A stretch of 64,000 nucleotides of DNA from CAXTSE01 sp964246985 (GCA_964246985.1 CAXTSE010000002.1:62001-126000); one strand, 5' to 3'. Counted from the stretch's first letter, positions 17,466 to 25,815 are shown. Notes: generated from the letters alone by a model not told the origin. Made by a program: numbers and translations.

Positions 17466-17563
17466 AGTCCCCGACATGGTGTTAGACAGATCAGTAGATC
17501 GCCCGCCACTCACCCGGTCGTCGTCCGGGGTGTGATGCCCTCTGACCAGGGCTTATCCGCAGT

Positions 17564-18754
17564 TCAGGCGAACAGGCGCTGCAACCGGGTGACACCCTCG
17601 ACGATGTCGTCGTCCCCGAGCGCGTAGCTGAATCGCAGATATCCGCTCGGGCCGAAGGCCTCGCCCGGCACGGCAGCGACCTCGGCCTTCTCGAGGATGA
17701 GGTCGGCCAGCTCGAGCGACGTGGTCGACGTCGATCCGGCCCACTCGCGCCCCAGCAGCCCGGTGACATCGGGGTACACGTAGAAGGCTCCCGCGGGCAC
17801 CGGGCAGAGCACGCCGTCGATCGCGTTCAGTCCGTCGACGATGAGCCGCCGGCGACGGTCGAACGCCTCGCGCATCTCGCCGACCGCGTCCTGCGGGCCG
17901 GTGAGCGCCGCGATAGCCGCGCGTTGCGACACGTTCGAGACATTCGACGAGAGGTGCGACTGCAGGTTCGACGCGGCGGCGATCGCGTCGGCGGGTCCGA
18001 TCATCCAGCCCACGCGCCATCCGGTCATGGCATAGGTCTTGGCGACCCCGTTGACGAGGATGGTGCGGTCGGCCAGTGCGGGCACGGCCTCGACGATCGA
18101 GGCGGCGCGGACGCCGTCGTACGTCAGGTTCTGGTAGATCTCATCGCTGATCACCCAGAGGCCGTTGGCCTCGGCCCACTCGGCGATCGCCGCGGTCTGC
18201 TCGGGCGAGTACACCGCGCCGGTGGGGTTCGACGGCGAGACGAACAGCAGCACCTTCGTGCGCGGTGTGCGCGCCGCCTCGAGCTGCTCGACCGTCACCA
18301 GATAGTCCTGATCGGATCCGGCGAAGACCTCGACGGGCACCCCGCCCGCCAGCCGGATGGCCTCCGGGTAGGTCGTCCAGTACGGCGCCGGAAGCAGCAC
18401 CTCGTCGCCCGGATCGAGCAGCGTGGCGAACGACTGGTAGACCGCCTGCTTGCCGCCGTTGGTGACGATGACCTGGCTCGCCGCGACCTCGAGCGAGCTG
18501 TCGCGAAGCGTCTTGGCGGCGATGGCCTCGCGCAGCTCGGGCAGGCCGGCTGCCGGCGTGTACCGGTGGTTCTTGGGATCGCGGGCGGCTGCGACCGCGG
18601 CCTCCACGATGTGGTCGGGCGTCGGGAAGTCGGGCTCGCCCGCGGCGAAGCTCACGACGGGGCGTCCGGCAGCCTTGAGCCGCTTGGCCTTCGCGTCGAC
18701 CTTGAGGGTCGCCGACTCGCTGATCGATCCGATGCGCTGGGAGATGCGGGCCAC
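17564..18754 (-). CDS. aspC: Class I aspartate/aromatic aminotransferase
   Basis: 396 residues of the aminotransferase Ib group. Seen: SFAAGEPDFPTPDHI near residue 35, TNGGKQAVYQ near 100, SPSNPTGAVY near 172, DEIYQNLTYD near 202, and the PLP-lysine segment NGVAKTYAMTGWRVGW near 237-250. It interconverts aspartate and oxaloacetate with 2-oxoglutarate/glutamate. The gene lies upstream of tRNA-Trp-secE-nusG, as in related genomes, but on the opposite strand with a surface-protein gene between. GTG 18754 is six bases after a TAGGCT box, so leaderless. Confidence 0.92.
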   Translation of the reverse strand: MARISQRIGSISESATLKVDAKAKRLKAAGRPVVSFAAGEPDFPTPDHIVEAAVAAARDPKNHRYTPAAGLPELREAIAAKTLRDSSLEVAASQVIVTNGGKQAVYQSFATLLDPGDEVLLPAPYWTTYPEAIRLAGGVPVEVFAGSDQDYLVTVEQLEAARTPRTKVLLFVSPSNPTGAVYSPEQTAAIAEWAEANGLWVISDEIYQNLTYDGVRAASIVEAVPALADRTILVNGVAKTYAMTGWRVGWMIGPADAIAAASNLQSHLSSNVSNVSQRAAIAALTGPQDAVGEMREAFDRRRRLIVDGLNAIDGVLCPVPAGAFYVYPDVTGLLGREWAGSTSTTSLELADLILEKAEVAAVPGEAFGPSGYLRFSYALGDDDIVEGVTRLQRLFA

Positions 18755-18760
18755 GCTCCG

Positions 18761-18766
18761 AGCCTA
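18761..18766 (-). promoter_or_regulatory. Leaderless-type -10 box (TAGGCT) for aspC
   Basis: TAGGCT on the minus strand ends six bases before GTG 18754. Confidence 0.55.
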
Positions 18767-18792
18767 GCCCGGGCTTCAGCCTCGGACGCACG

Positions 18793-18839
18793 AGAAAGAG
18801 GCCGAGACCGCCACCCCCCAGGTGACGATCCCGGCCTCT
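18793..18839 (-). terminator. Intrinsic terminator after the surface-protein gene
   Basis: In minus-strand sense AGAGGCCG (18839-18832) pairs with CGGCCTCT (18804-18797) across a 27-base loop and is followed by TTCTC. It sits just past the stop at 18854. Confidence 0.65.
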
Positions 18840-18853
18840 CGGCACTACCGGAA

Positions 18854-20941
18854 TTACGCGATGGGAGTCGCGTGCGACTTCCGGTAGTTCTCCCGCACCA
18901 GCGAGGCACCCGCTGCCAGCAGTGCGAGGACGAGGGCGAGGAGGAAGCCGATCCCGGCTCCCGTCATCGCCAGGGCGGCGAGGCCGCCCCCCGAGGTGAT
19001 GAGGTTGTTGCCGGAGCCGTCGCCGCCGCCCCCCGGAGGCGTGACGGTCTCGCCGCCGACGCCGCAGTCCACCTGGCAGGCCACGATGTTCTCGACGTTC
19101 GGTCCGACCGAGGCGCGGGCCAGGTTGACCTCGGCTCCGTCACCGCCCAGCACCGCGATCCGCAGGGCCGTGACGCTGAAGATGCCGTCGCTGATCTCCT
19201 GGTTGTTGGCGGTAATCGACACCAGGTCCGAGATGCCGCCGACGGCGTTGTCGCCATCGAGCAGGCCCTCGACCGCGGGGTCGACGAGGCCGGTGTTCAG
19301 GGCGTCCACCAGGCCGCGCACGGCGCCGTCCGAGTCGAACAGGCCGTCGGTGAGCGTTCCACCGAGGCTGTCGGTCAGCAGGTCGAGGTTGAGCGAGGTG
19401 TTCACCACGTTCAGCACCTTGACCTTCGCGGAGGCCGAGACGCCGACGCCGTCCACGAACTGGTCGACGGTGCCGACGAGGTCGAGGTCGAGGCTGGTGT
19501 TCAGCGACGGCAGGGCGGTGGTCACGTTGTTGCACACGACCTGGTCGACGGTCTTGCTCACCAGCTCGGTGACGTAGGTGTCGACGTACTGCGTGATGAA
19601 GGTGACCTGCTGCCCGACGCCCCCGAGGAGGCCGCCGATCAGACCGGAGCCCGTCAGGACGCCGTTGACGACAGGGATGCCGTTGATCTGCGGCACGCCG
19701 TCGACGACGGTTCCGACGACGCCGTTCAGGGTCGGCACCAGCACGGCGGTGCGCTTGAGCACCTGGGTCGGCACCTGGATGACCTTCTGGACGGTGCTGC
19801 AGACCTGCTTCACGAGCGGTGCCTGTGCGACGTCGAGGTCGACGTTGGCGTGGATCTCGACCCGTGCGTCGTTCAGCGCCGCTGTGACGCGGTCGACGAC
19901 CTGATCGGCGATGTCCGCGACCTTCTCGGTGATGTTGTCGAGAGCCTCACCCACGACGGCGTCGCTGAGCAGCTCGGTGCCGGGAGCCAGGTCGTTGATC
20001 TCGACGCCGGCCAGCGCGGCCAGATCGAGGCTCACGACGCCGGTCTCGAGGTTGAACGTGACGCCGCTCTCGCCGTACTGGGCCGTCAGCAGGTCGGAGA
20101 CCAGCTGCTTCAGGTCGCCGACGTCGATCGTGGCGGTGACGTTCGACCCCGCGCCGAGCAGGTTGAGGGTCGGGGCGAGACGGGTGAGCGCGTTGTTGAC
20201 GTCCACGACCAGCTGGCCGTCGGATCCGTCGAGCACCGCCAGGCGGTTGGTCACCGTGTCGAGAGCCGCGTTCACCTTCTCGGTGAGCCGCGAGATCGCG
20301 GGGCTCGAGAGCTCGAGGGTGGCGTCGGCGAGTGTGTACGAGCCGCTCGCGTTCTCCGCATCGGCGTAGGCCTGGGCGGCGATCGCCTCGACCGCGAGGT
20401 CGAGATCGATCAGGTTGGCGGCGAACTGGTCGCCGAGCAGGGCGCTCAGGTCGACCGTGGCGTTGCCGCCCGGTACCGCGACGTCTTCGCCGAGGCCGAT
20501 CGCGCCATCCGGACCGACGGCGCCGGCCGCAGCCGAGCTGATGCCGTCGCCTGTCGCCTGAGCGTACTGCCCGACCGTGCCGAGCTGCACGACGTCGCCG
20601 AGGTCGGCCTGCACGCTCGCGCCGGAGCCGACCGTGATCGCGTCGAGGGCGGTGACCGCCAGCGGGTCCTTGCTGGTGACGGTCCCGCCGGTCCCGTAGT
20701 GCACCGCGGTCGCGGCCTGCACGGAGGCGATGGAGTCGAGGTCGATGCCGAGCAGCGATCCCGACAGGAACTGGCCCTGCGCGAAGGCGACCGGCCTGTC
20801 GGCCGTGGTCGCCGCCTGTGCGGCGCCGGCGCCGGCGAGCGTGAAGCCCGCTCCCAGCGCGACGGTGGTGATGGCGGCGCCGATGCGGCGTCCCGTGTGA
20901 GTGTCCCGTGCTGTCGTGCGCGGGTGCTTGATTGGGAACAC
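18854..20941 (-). CDS. Cell-surface choice-of-anchor protein with LAMTG sorting signal
   Basis: 695 residues. A basic N-terminus and hydrophobic core end at AGAAQAATTA, a signal peptide. The body is a long hydrophilic region rich in V, D, L, N and T with repeated amphipathic patterns (for example NALTRLAPTLNLLGAGSNV), resembling actinobacterial choice-of-anchor surface proteins. At the C-terminus a Gly-rich spacer leads to LAMTG, a hydrophobic helix and a basic tail ENYRKSH. This is the LAxTG class E sortase signal. It would be secreted and attached to peptidoglycan. GTG 20941 is chosen for the AGGAAGG site upstream; longer in-frame extensions cross the tRNA gene and are not credible. No sortase gene lies in the window. 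Confidence 0.75.
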   Translation of the reverse strand: MFPIKHPRTTARDTHTGRRIGAAITTVALGAGFTLAGAGAAQAATTADRPVAFAQGQFLSGSLLGIDLDSIASVQAATAVHYGTGGTVTSKDPLAVTALDAITVGSGASVQADLGDVVQLGTVGQYAQATGDGISSAAAGAVGPDGAIGLGEDVAVPGGNATVDLSALLGDQFAANLIDLDLAVEAIAAQAYADAENASGSYTLADATLELSSPAISRLTEKVNAALDTVTNRLAVLDGSDGQLVVDVNNALTRLAPTLNLLGAGSNVTATIDVGDLKQLVSDLLTAQYGESGVTFNLETGVVSLDLAALAGVEINDLAPGTELLSDAVVGEALDNITEKVADIADQVVDRVTAALNDARVEIHANVDLDVAQAPLVKQVCSTVQKVIQVPTQVLKRTAVLVPTLNGVVGTVVDGVPQINGIPVVNGVLTGSGLIGGLLGGVGQQVTFITQYVDTYVTELVSKTVDQVVCNNVTTALPSLNTSLDLDLVGTVDQFVDGVGVSASAKVKVLNVVNTSLNLDLLTDSLGGTLTDGLFDSDGAVRGLVDALNTGLVDPAVEGLLDGDNAVGGISDLVSITANNQEISDGIFSVTALRIAVLGGDGAEVNLARASVGPNVENIVACQVDCGVGGETVTPPGGGGDGSGNNLITSGGGLAALAMTGAGIGFLLALVLALLAAGASLVRENYRKSHATPIA

Positions 20942-20992
20942 GACTTGCCTTCCTGATCCTGACGGACGAGGAAGCTGCGGTTCGGCGGTGAA

Positions 20993-21027
20993 CCCCCAGC
21001 GGATGCGTTCGGGTACGCATCCGGGGG
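20993..21027 (-). promoter_or_regulatory. Stable hairpin in the leader of the surface-protein gene
   Basis: CCCCC-agc-GGATGCGT-tcgggt-ACGCATCC-GGGGG: 13 base pairs with a three-base bulge, ending 51 bases before GTG 20941. On the minus strand it would sit in the 5' untranslated RNA, where it could protect the mRNA or bind a regulator. Confidence 0.5.
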
Positions 21028-21124
21028 AGGGAACGATGGTGCTGCCTGATCTCAGCTTCGCTGCCCGTTTTCGGTTGTGGATGGTGCTGGTTGTGAGGAG
21101 CTGGTTAGTGCCTCTCACAGGAAG

Positions 21125-21171
21125 AGACGGTCGATCCCCCGATCTATGACGCGATGCTCGACCGTCTTTTT
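21125..21171 (+). terminator. Plus-strand intrinsic terminator with no annotated gene before it
   Basis: AGACGGTCGA (21125-21134) pairs perfectly with TCGACCGTCT (21158-21167) and runs into TTTTT. The U-tract exists only in the plus direction, yet the only annotated gene upstream is on the minus strand. It may end a small RNA or peptide transcript, or insulate the tRNA operon. Confidence 0.6.
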
Positions 21172-21214
21172 CACCCCCGTTCGGGGGACACGGGGGGTGC
21201 CGGAGGGAATGCCC

Positions 21215-21220
21215 TACACT
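21215..21220 (+). promoter_or_regulatory. -10 box candidate for tRNA-Trp
   Basis: TACACT lies about 73 bases before the mature tRNA 5' end, after the preceding terminator. No clear -35 hexamer is seen. Confidence 0.4.
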
Positions 21221-21292
21221 TGACGAGGTAGCCGAAACTGCCAAGCTTCGTCGTGCCCGCTTGCCGGCTCGAGGGGCCTGGCAGGGCTCTGT

Positions 21293-21365
21293 AGGGCGGT
21301 GGCTCAATTGGTAGAGCAGCGGTCTCCAAAACCGCAGGTTGCAGGTTCGAGTCCTGTCCGCCCTG
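21293..21365 (+). tRNA. trpT: tRNA-Trp (anticodon CCA)
   Basis: 73 bases fold into a full cloverleaf. The acceptor AGGGCGG pairs with CCGCCCT and the discriminator is G. The D-arm is GCTC..GAGC, the anticodon stem is GCGGT/ACCGC with loop CTCCAAA (anticodon CCA), and the T-arm contains GGTTCGAGTCC. CCA is not encoded. It precedes secE-nusG, as in many actinobacteria. Confidence 0.97.
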
Positions 21366-21441
21366 CGAAGACCGGGATGCATCCCGGCACCGTGACGCAG
21401 CATCCGCTGCGCCGCACAGGATCCGAAATGGTGGTGACACA

Positions 21442-21714
21442 GTGGCACGCAAGGTGGTCGACGAGCCCAGCGAGGACCTCGTCGCAAGTGCCAAGCGGGA
21501 GCGCGCCGAACGGCGCAGCCCGTTCGCGCGCGTCGCTCTGTTCATCAGGCAGGTCATCAATGAGCTGAAGAAGGTCGTCACCCCGACCCGGCGCGAGCTG
21601 TTCAGCTACACGGGCGTCGTGCTCGTGTTCGTGGTCATCATGATGGGAATCGTCTATGGCCTCGACTACCTGTTCAGCTTCGGTGTGACCTGGGTGTTCG
21701 GCGACGGCAGCTAG
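21442..21714 (+). CDS. secE: Preprotein translocase subunit SecE
   Basis: 90 residues. A basic, acidic-flanked N-terminus is followed by the SecE core VINELKKVVTPTRRELFSYTGVVLVFVVIMMGIVYGLDYLF with one membrane helix. It is the essential clamp of the SecYEG channel in the cytoplasmic membrane. GTG 21442 is the start. Between tRNA-Trp and nusG, the classical context. Confidence 0.95.
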   Translation: MARKVVDEPSEDLVASAKRERAERRSPFARVALFIRQVINELKKVVTPTRRELFSYTGVVLVFVVIMMGIVYGLDYLFSFGVTWVFGDGS

Positions 21715-21765
21715 GGCTTCCGCCCTCTGCACCGCCCGCACGACCAGACGAGAGATGAAAGCAGC

Positions 21766-22809
21766 ATGAGCAAAGACGAGTACCGCGACATCGACCTGGC
21801 CACGGCCGCAGAGCAGTCGTCCGAGGTGGATGAGGTGCAGGAGGGCAGCTCCCTCGAGGCCGAGGAGCACTCGGTCGACCCGGCCGAGCACAATGCCATC
21901 CACGTCGTCGACGAGGACAGCGACAGCGAGATCGAGGCCGGTCTCGAAGAGCTGCTGAACGCGCTCGATGTCGCCGCCGACCCCGAGGCCGACGCGATCG
22001 TCGACGACGCCCTCGACATCGACTCCCCCGACGAGGCCGAGGCCGCCCTCGAGGCGACCGACGACGAGGCCGAGATCCTCGCGGAGGAGGCAGCGGGCGA
22101 GAGCCCCGACGTCTCGGACGCGACCGGCGAGGACATCGCCGAGGCAGAGGCCGACCCCGACGTGGCCGACGACGCCGATGCCGCAGAGGTCGACCCGTAC
22201 GAGGAGTTCCGCGCCGAGCTGCGCGCGAAGTTCGGCAAGTGGTACGTCATCCACTCCTACGCCGGCTTCGAGAAGCGCGTGAAGCAGAACATCGAGTCGC
22301 GTCGTTCGTCGATGGGCATGGAGGACTTCGTCTTCGAGGTCCAGGTGCCGATGGAGGACGTGGTCGAGATCAAGAACGGCCAGCGCAAGCTGGTCACGCG
22401 CGTGCGCATCCCCGGCTACGTGCTGGTGCGCATGGACCTCAACGAGGACAGCTGGTCGGTCGTCCGCCACACCCCCGGTGTGACCGGATTCGTGGGCAAC
22501 TCCCACAACCCGACGCCGTTGCGCTTCGAGGAGGCCTTCAACATGCTGAAGAGCCTCGTGCAGATCGTCGAGGCACCTGCGAAGGCCGGGTCGACCGCCA
22601 AGGGCGGCAAGGCCGCCTCGCGTGTCATCCCCGCCGAGATCGACTTCGAGGTCGGCGAGACGATCACGATCAAGGAGGGCTCGTTCGCGGGTCTTCCCGG
22701 CACGATCAGCGAGATCAAGCCCGAGAGCGGCAAGCTCACGGTGCTGGTGTCGCTCTTCGAGCGCGAGACCCCGGTCGAGCTCTCGTTCGATCAGGTCACC
22801 AAGCTCTGA
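21766..22809 (+). CDS. nusG: Transcription termination/antitermination factor NusG
   Basis: 347 residues, about twice the length of enterobacterial NusG. The first 150 residues are strongly acidic and low in complexity (for example EVDEVQEGSSLEAEEHSVDP). The NGN domain begins at KWYVIHSYAGFEKRVKQNI (about 160), and the KOW domain has VGETITIKEGSFAGLPGTISEI near 290. NusG links RNA polymerase to Rho and to the ribosome. Acidic extensions are common in high-GC actinobacteria, but this one is long. Confidence 0.95.
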   Translation: MSKDEYRDIDLATAAEQSSEVDEVQEGSSLEAEEHSVDPAEHNAIHVVDEDSDSEIEAGLEELLNALDVAADPEADAIVDDALDIDSPDEAEAALEATDDEAEILAEEAAGESPDVSDATGEDIAEAEADPDVADDADAAEVDPYEEFRAELRAKFGKWYVIHSYAGFEKRVKQNIESRRSSMGMEDFVFEVQVPMEDVVEIKNGQRKLVTRVRIPGYVLVRMDLNEDSWSVVRHTPGVTGFVGNSHNPTPLRFEEAFNMLKSLVQIVEAPAKAGSTAKGGKAASRVIPAEIDFEVGETITIKEGSFAGLPGTISEIKPESGKLTVLVSLFERETPVELSFDQVTKL

Positions 22810-22815
22810 TCCATC

Positions 22816-22842
22816 AGTGCGCCGCCGCCTCTGCGGCGCACT
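22816..22842 (+). terminator. Hairpin after nusG
   Basis: AGTGCGCCGC (22816-22825) and GCGGCGCACT (22833-22842) form a perfect 10-bp stem with a 7-base loop. No U-tract follows, so it may terminate weakly or stabilise the secE-nusG mRNA ahead of the rplK leader. Confidence 0.55.
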
Positions 22843-22971
22843 CGCGCTGACGCGCGGTATCGCGTATTCTCAACAGGTTGCCCACATGGCGACCACATCA
22901 CCCACCACTGCCGGCATCAGGCCGGTTCGTGGCAGCGCGTCCGTCCGGACGCACGACACAAAGGAAGCAAC

Positions 22972-23403
22972 ATGGCACCGAAGAAGAAGGTGACCGGCCT
23001 GATCAAGCTCCAGATCAACGCCGGCGCCGCGAACCCGGCCCCGCCCATCGGCCCGGCCCTGGGTCAGCACGGCGTGAACATCATGGAGTTCTGCAAGGCC
23101 TACAACGCCGCGACCGAGTCGCAGCGCGGCAACGTCATCCCGGTCGAGATCACCGTCTACGAGGACCGCTCGTTCACGTTCATCCTCAAGACCCCGCCCG
23201 CCGCCGAGCTGATCAAGAAGGCTGCCGGCGTCGCCAAGGGCTCCTCGACCCCGCACACCGTCAAGGTCGCCAAGCTCACACGCGACCAGGTGCGCTCGAT
23301 CGCCGAGCAGAAGCAGGCAGACCTCAACGCGAACGACGTCGAGGCGGCAATGAAGATCATCGCGGGCACCGCCCGGTCGATGGGGATCACGGTGGAGGCG
23401 TAA
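22972..23403 (+). CDS. rplK: 50S ribosomal protein L11
   Basis: 143 residues with the L11 signatures LQINAGAANPAPPIGPALGQHGVNIMEFCKAYN and FILKTPPAAELIKKAAG. It binds the GTPase-associated region of 23S rRNA and is needed for elongation-factor and stringent-factor interaction. A 162-base leader separates it from nusG. It is cotranscribed with rplA, two bases downstream. Confidence 0.97.
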   Translation: MAPKKKVTGLIKLQINAGAANPAPPIGPALGQHGVNIMEFCKAYNAATESQRGNVIPVEITVYEDRSFTFILKTPPAAELIKKAAGVAKGSSTPHTVKVAKLTRDQVRSIAEQKQADLNANDVEAAMKIIAGTARSMGITVEA

Positions 23404-23405
23404 TC

Positions 23406-24095
23406 ATGGCACCCAAGTCCAAGGCATACCGCGCCGCCGCCGACCTCCTCGAGGACGGCCGCTTCTACGCGCCGATCGAGGCCGTCGACATCGTCAAGAA
23501 GACCGGCTCGAAGAAGTTCGACTCGACCGTCGAGGTCGCGCTCAAGCTCGGGGTCGACCCGCGCAAGGCCGACCAGATGGTGCGAAGCACCGTCATCCTC
23601 CCCCACGGCACGGGCAAGACCGCCCGCGTCATCGTGTTCGCGACGGGTGCCGCGGCCGAGGCCGCCCTCGCCGCGGGTGCCGACGAGGTCGGCGGCGCCG
23701 AGCTCATCGAGAAGGTCGCCGGCGGCTACACCTCCTTCGACTCCGCGGTCTCGACCCCGGAGCTGATGGGCCAGGTCGGCCGTCTCGGAAAGGTGCTGGG
23801 CCCCCGCGGCCTCATGCCGAACCCGAAGACCGGCACCGTCACCCCCGACCCGGCCAAGGCCGTCTCGGACATCAAGGGCGGAAAGATCGAGTTCCGCGTC
23901 GACAAGCACGCCAACGTGCACTTCGTGATCGGCAAGGCCGGCTTCTCCGAGGAGCAGCTGAGCGAGAACTTCGCCGCCGCCCTCGACGAGGTGCAGCGCT
24001 CGAAGCCGAGCTCGTCGAAGGGCCGCTACATCCAGAAGGGCACGCTGTCGACCACCTTCGGTCCCGGCATCCCGCTGGACGTCACCGTCCTCTAG
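23406..24095 (+). CDS. rplA: 50S ribosomal protein L1
   Basis: 229 residues. Typical segments are KFDSTVEVALKLGVDPRKADQMVRSTVILPHGTGK and GKVLGPRGLMPNPKTGTVTPD. L1 forms the mobile stalk at the E site and can repress its own operon in other bacteria. ATG 23406 follows the rplK stop by two bases. Confidence 0.97.
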   Translation: MAPKSKAYRAAADLLEDGRFYAPIEAVDIVKKTGSKKFDSTVEVALKLGVDPRKADQMVRSTVILPHGTGKTARVIVFATGAAAEAALAAGADEVGGAELIEKVAGGYTSFDSAVSTPELMGQVGRLGKVLGPRGLMPNPKTGTVTPDPAKAVSDIKGGKIEFRVDKHANVHFVIGKAGFSEEQLSENFAAALDEVQRSKPSSSKGRYIQKGTLSTTFGPGIPLDVTVL

Positions 24096-24112
24096 TCGGC
24101 ACGTATTCACGG

Positions 24113-24139
24113 AAAGGGCTCGCCTCGGCGGGCCCTTTT
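24113..24139 (+). terminator. Intrinsic terminator after rplK-rplA
   Basis: AAAGGGC (24114-24119 region) and GCCCTTTT enclose an 11-base loop and end in TTTTC, a standard Rho-independent terminator. Confidence 0.8.
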
Positions 24140-24178
24140 CGCATCCGCCGCTCGCCCCTTCCCGCCTCGGAGTCCCGT

Positions 24179-24709
24179 ATGACCGCGACAGTCCGCCCCG
24201 CGACAGCGACGGATGCGGCGGAGCTCGCCGCCGTCGCCGCCGCGACCTTCCCCCTGGCGTGTCCGCCCGGAACGACCCCGGAGGCGATGCAGAGCTTCAT
24301 CTCCGACAACCTGCGCGAATCGCACTTCGCCGCGTACCTGACCGACCCGGCTCGCGACGTCCTGCTCGCCGAGGTCGATGGGGTGCCCGCCGGCTACACG
24401 ATGCTCGTCGCGGGTGAACCGAGGGATGCCGACGTGCTGGCGTCCATCACGGCGCGCCCCACGGTGGAGCTGAGCAAGTGCTACGTGCGGGCCGAGCACC
24501 ACGGTCGGGGCGTGGCGTCTGCGCTGATGGCCGCGAGCATCGATGCCGCGCGCGCGCGAGGTGCCGCCGCCCTGTGGCTCGGAGTCAACCAGCAGAACGA
24601 GCGGGCCAACGCGTTCTACGCCAAGAGCGGCTTCGCGCTCGTCGGCACGAAGCGGTTCCTCGTCGGCGGGCACTACGAGGACGACTTCGTGCGCGAGCTG
24701 CTGCTCTGA
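24179..24709 (+). CDS. GNAT-family N-acetyltransferase
   Basis: 176 residues. Acetyl-CoA-binding motif A appears as ELSKCYVRAEHHGRGVASALMAASIDAARARG and motif B as NERANAFYAKSGFALVGTKRF. It transfers acetyl from acetyl-CoA to an amine; RimI/RimL-like or small-molecule acceptors are possible. Monocistronic, between a terminator and a convergent gene. Confidence 0.88.
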   Translation: MTATVRPATATDAAELAAVAAATFPLACPPGTTPEAMQSFISDNLRESHFAAYLTDPARDVLLAEVDGVPAGYTMLVAGEPRDADVLASITARPTVELSKCYVRAEHHGRGVASALMAASIDAARARGAAALWLGVNQQNERANAFYAKSGFALVGTKRFLVGGHYEDDFVRELLL

Positions 24710-24730
24710 GCCGATCGTGCGGCGCGGCCC

Positions 24731-25696
24731 CTAGCCCTCGGCGACCTTGAGCACGAGCTTGCCGCGGGTGTGGCCGAGCTCGAGCGCGCGGTGCGCCTCG
24801 GCGGCGTCGGACAGGTCGAAGACGCGGTCGACGTAGACCTTGACGTCGCCCGACTCGAGCAGCCGCGAGATGACGGCGAGGGTCGCGCCGTCAGGCGAGA
24901 CCTGGTAGCCGGTCGCCCGCACACCGGCGGCCGCGGCCTCCTCGGCCATCGTCGGCCAGATCCCGCTGAGCGCGTCGACCAGCAGACCACCCGGACGCAG
25001 CACCCTCAGTGAGCGCGTGCCGGTGTCGTCCTCGACGTTGCCGATCAGGTCGATGACCACATCCACCTGGTCGACGACGTCCTCGAAGCGGGTCGTCGAG
25101 TGGTCGATGACCTCGGATGCGCCCAGCTCGCGGAGCCAGCTGACGTTGCGTGTCGATCCGGTGGCGATGACGTGCGCGCCGAAGTAGGCGGCGAACTGCA
25201 CCGCGAAGTGCCCCACGCCGCCCGCGCCGGCGTGGATCAGCATCCGCTGCCCCTCGTGCGCCTTCGCCGTCTCGACCACCATGCCCCAGGCGGTCAGGGC
25301 CGCCAGAGGCACACCCGCTGCTTCGACGTGCGAGAGGGTGCTGGGCTTTCGGATCACGCTCAACGACGACACCGACAGGAACTCGGCGTAGGCGCCGCTC
25401 GTGCGCGGCACCGTGCACATGCCGAAGACCTCGGTGCCGGGCTGGAGCGGGTGCGCGCTGTACGGAGCCTCCACCACGACGCCGCTGAAGTCGAGTCCGA
25501 GCACGACGGGGAACCCCTCGATCGCCGCGAACGGTCCGCCGCCCGATCGGGTCTTGGCATCGACGGGGTTGACGCCCGCGGCGACGACCCGCACGAGCAC
25601 CTCGGAGTTGATCCGCACGGGCCGCTCGACATCGCCGATCGTCAGCATCTCCGGCCCCCCGGCACCGGACATGGTCATGGCCCGCATCGTCGTCAT
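24731..25696 (-). CDS. Zinc-independent NADP-dependent alcohol dehydrogenase / quinone oxidoreductase
   Basis: 321 residues of the medium-chain dehydrogenase/reductase family. The GroES-like part has AAGVNPVDAKTRSGGGPF and GLDFSGVVVE. The Rossmann part has LIHAGAGGVGHFAVQFAAYFGAHVIATGS near 145-173. It lacks the zinc-binding Cys/His set of alcohol dehydrogenases, so a quinone- or enone-reductase role fits best. ATG 25696 has GGGGAG upstream; a longer in-frame form from 25771 is not favoured. Confidence 0.87.
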   Translation of the reverse strand: MTTMRAMTMSGAGGPEMLTIGDVERPVRINSEVLVRVVAAGVNPVDAKTRSGGGPFAAIEGFPVVLGLDFSGVVVEAPYSAHPLQPGTEVFGMCTVPRTSGAYAEFLSVSSLSVIRKPSTLSHVEAAGVPLAALTAWGMVVETAKAHEGQRMLIHAGAGGVGHFAVQFAAYFGAHVIATGSTRNVSWLRELGASEVIDHSTTRFEDVVDQVDVVIDLIGNVEDDTGTRSLRVLRPGGLLVDALSGIWPTMAEEAAAAGVRATGYQVSPDGATLAVISRLLESGDVKVYVDRVFDLSDAAEAHRALELGHTRGKLVLKVAEG

Positions 25697-25803
25697 CGGT
25701 CTCCCCGTCTCAGGTATCAGTAAATGGGGCACGTGATACGGGGGTGTTACGCGGATGTTCCAGGGCGGCAAACCTTTGCGGTGGACCGGGCTGTCGACCC
25801 CGA

Positions 25804-25809
25804 TAGTGT
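25804..25809 (+). promoter_or_regulatory. Leaderless-type -10 box (TAGTGT)
   Basis: TAGTGT lies six bases before ATG 25816. Confidence 0.5.
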
Positions 25810-25815
25810 TCGTTC

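Larger units (their letters stand above)
20942..21292. other. Long intergenic region without a confirmed gene
   Basis: 351 bases between the surface-protein start and tRNA-Trp. It holds the leader hairpin at 20993-21027, a terminator-like stem at 21125-21171 on the plus strand, a CCCCCGttCGGGGG stem near 21175-21190, and a TACACT box at 21215. A 37-codon frame with a G-rich site before ATG 21036 lies on the plus strand and ends at 21149, overlapping the terminator. It may be real but is unsupported otherwise. Confidence 0.5.

Noticed and set aside
17924..20956. A 1010-codon open frame on the plus strand
   Set aside because: It is antisense to aspC and the surface-protein gene, has biased H/R/D/G composition typical of GC-rich shadow frames, and no domain.
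20941..21487. N-terminal extension of the surface protein to 21487
   Set aside because: It would read through the tRNA-Trp gene and an intergenic hairpin; GTG 20941 has a good Shine-Dalgarno and begins a proper signal peptide.
22847..22870. CTGACG/TATTCT as the rplK promoter
   Set aside because: The spacer is only 12 bases, too short for the main sigma factor; the TATTCT alone may be a -10 box but is not secure.
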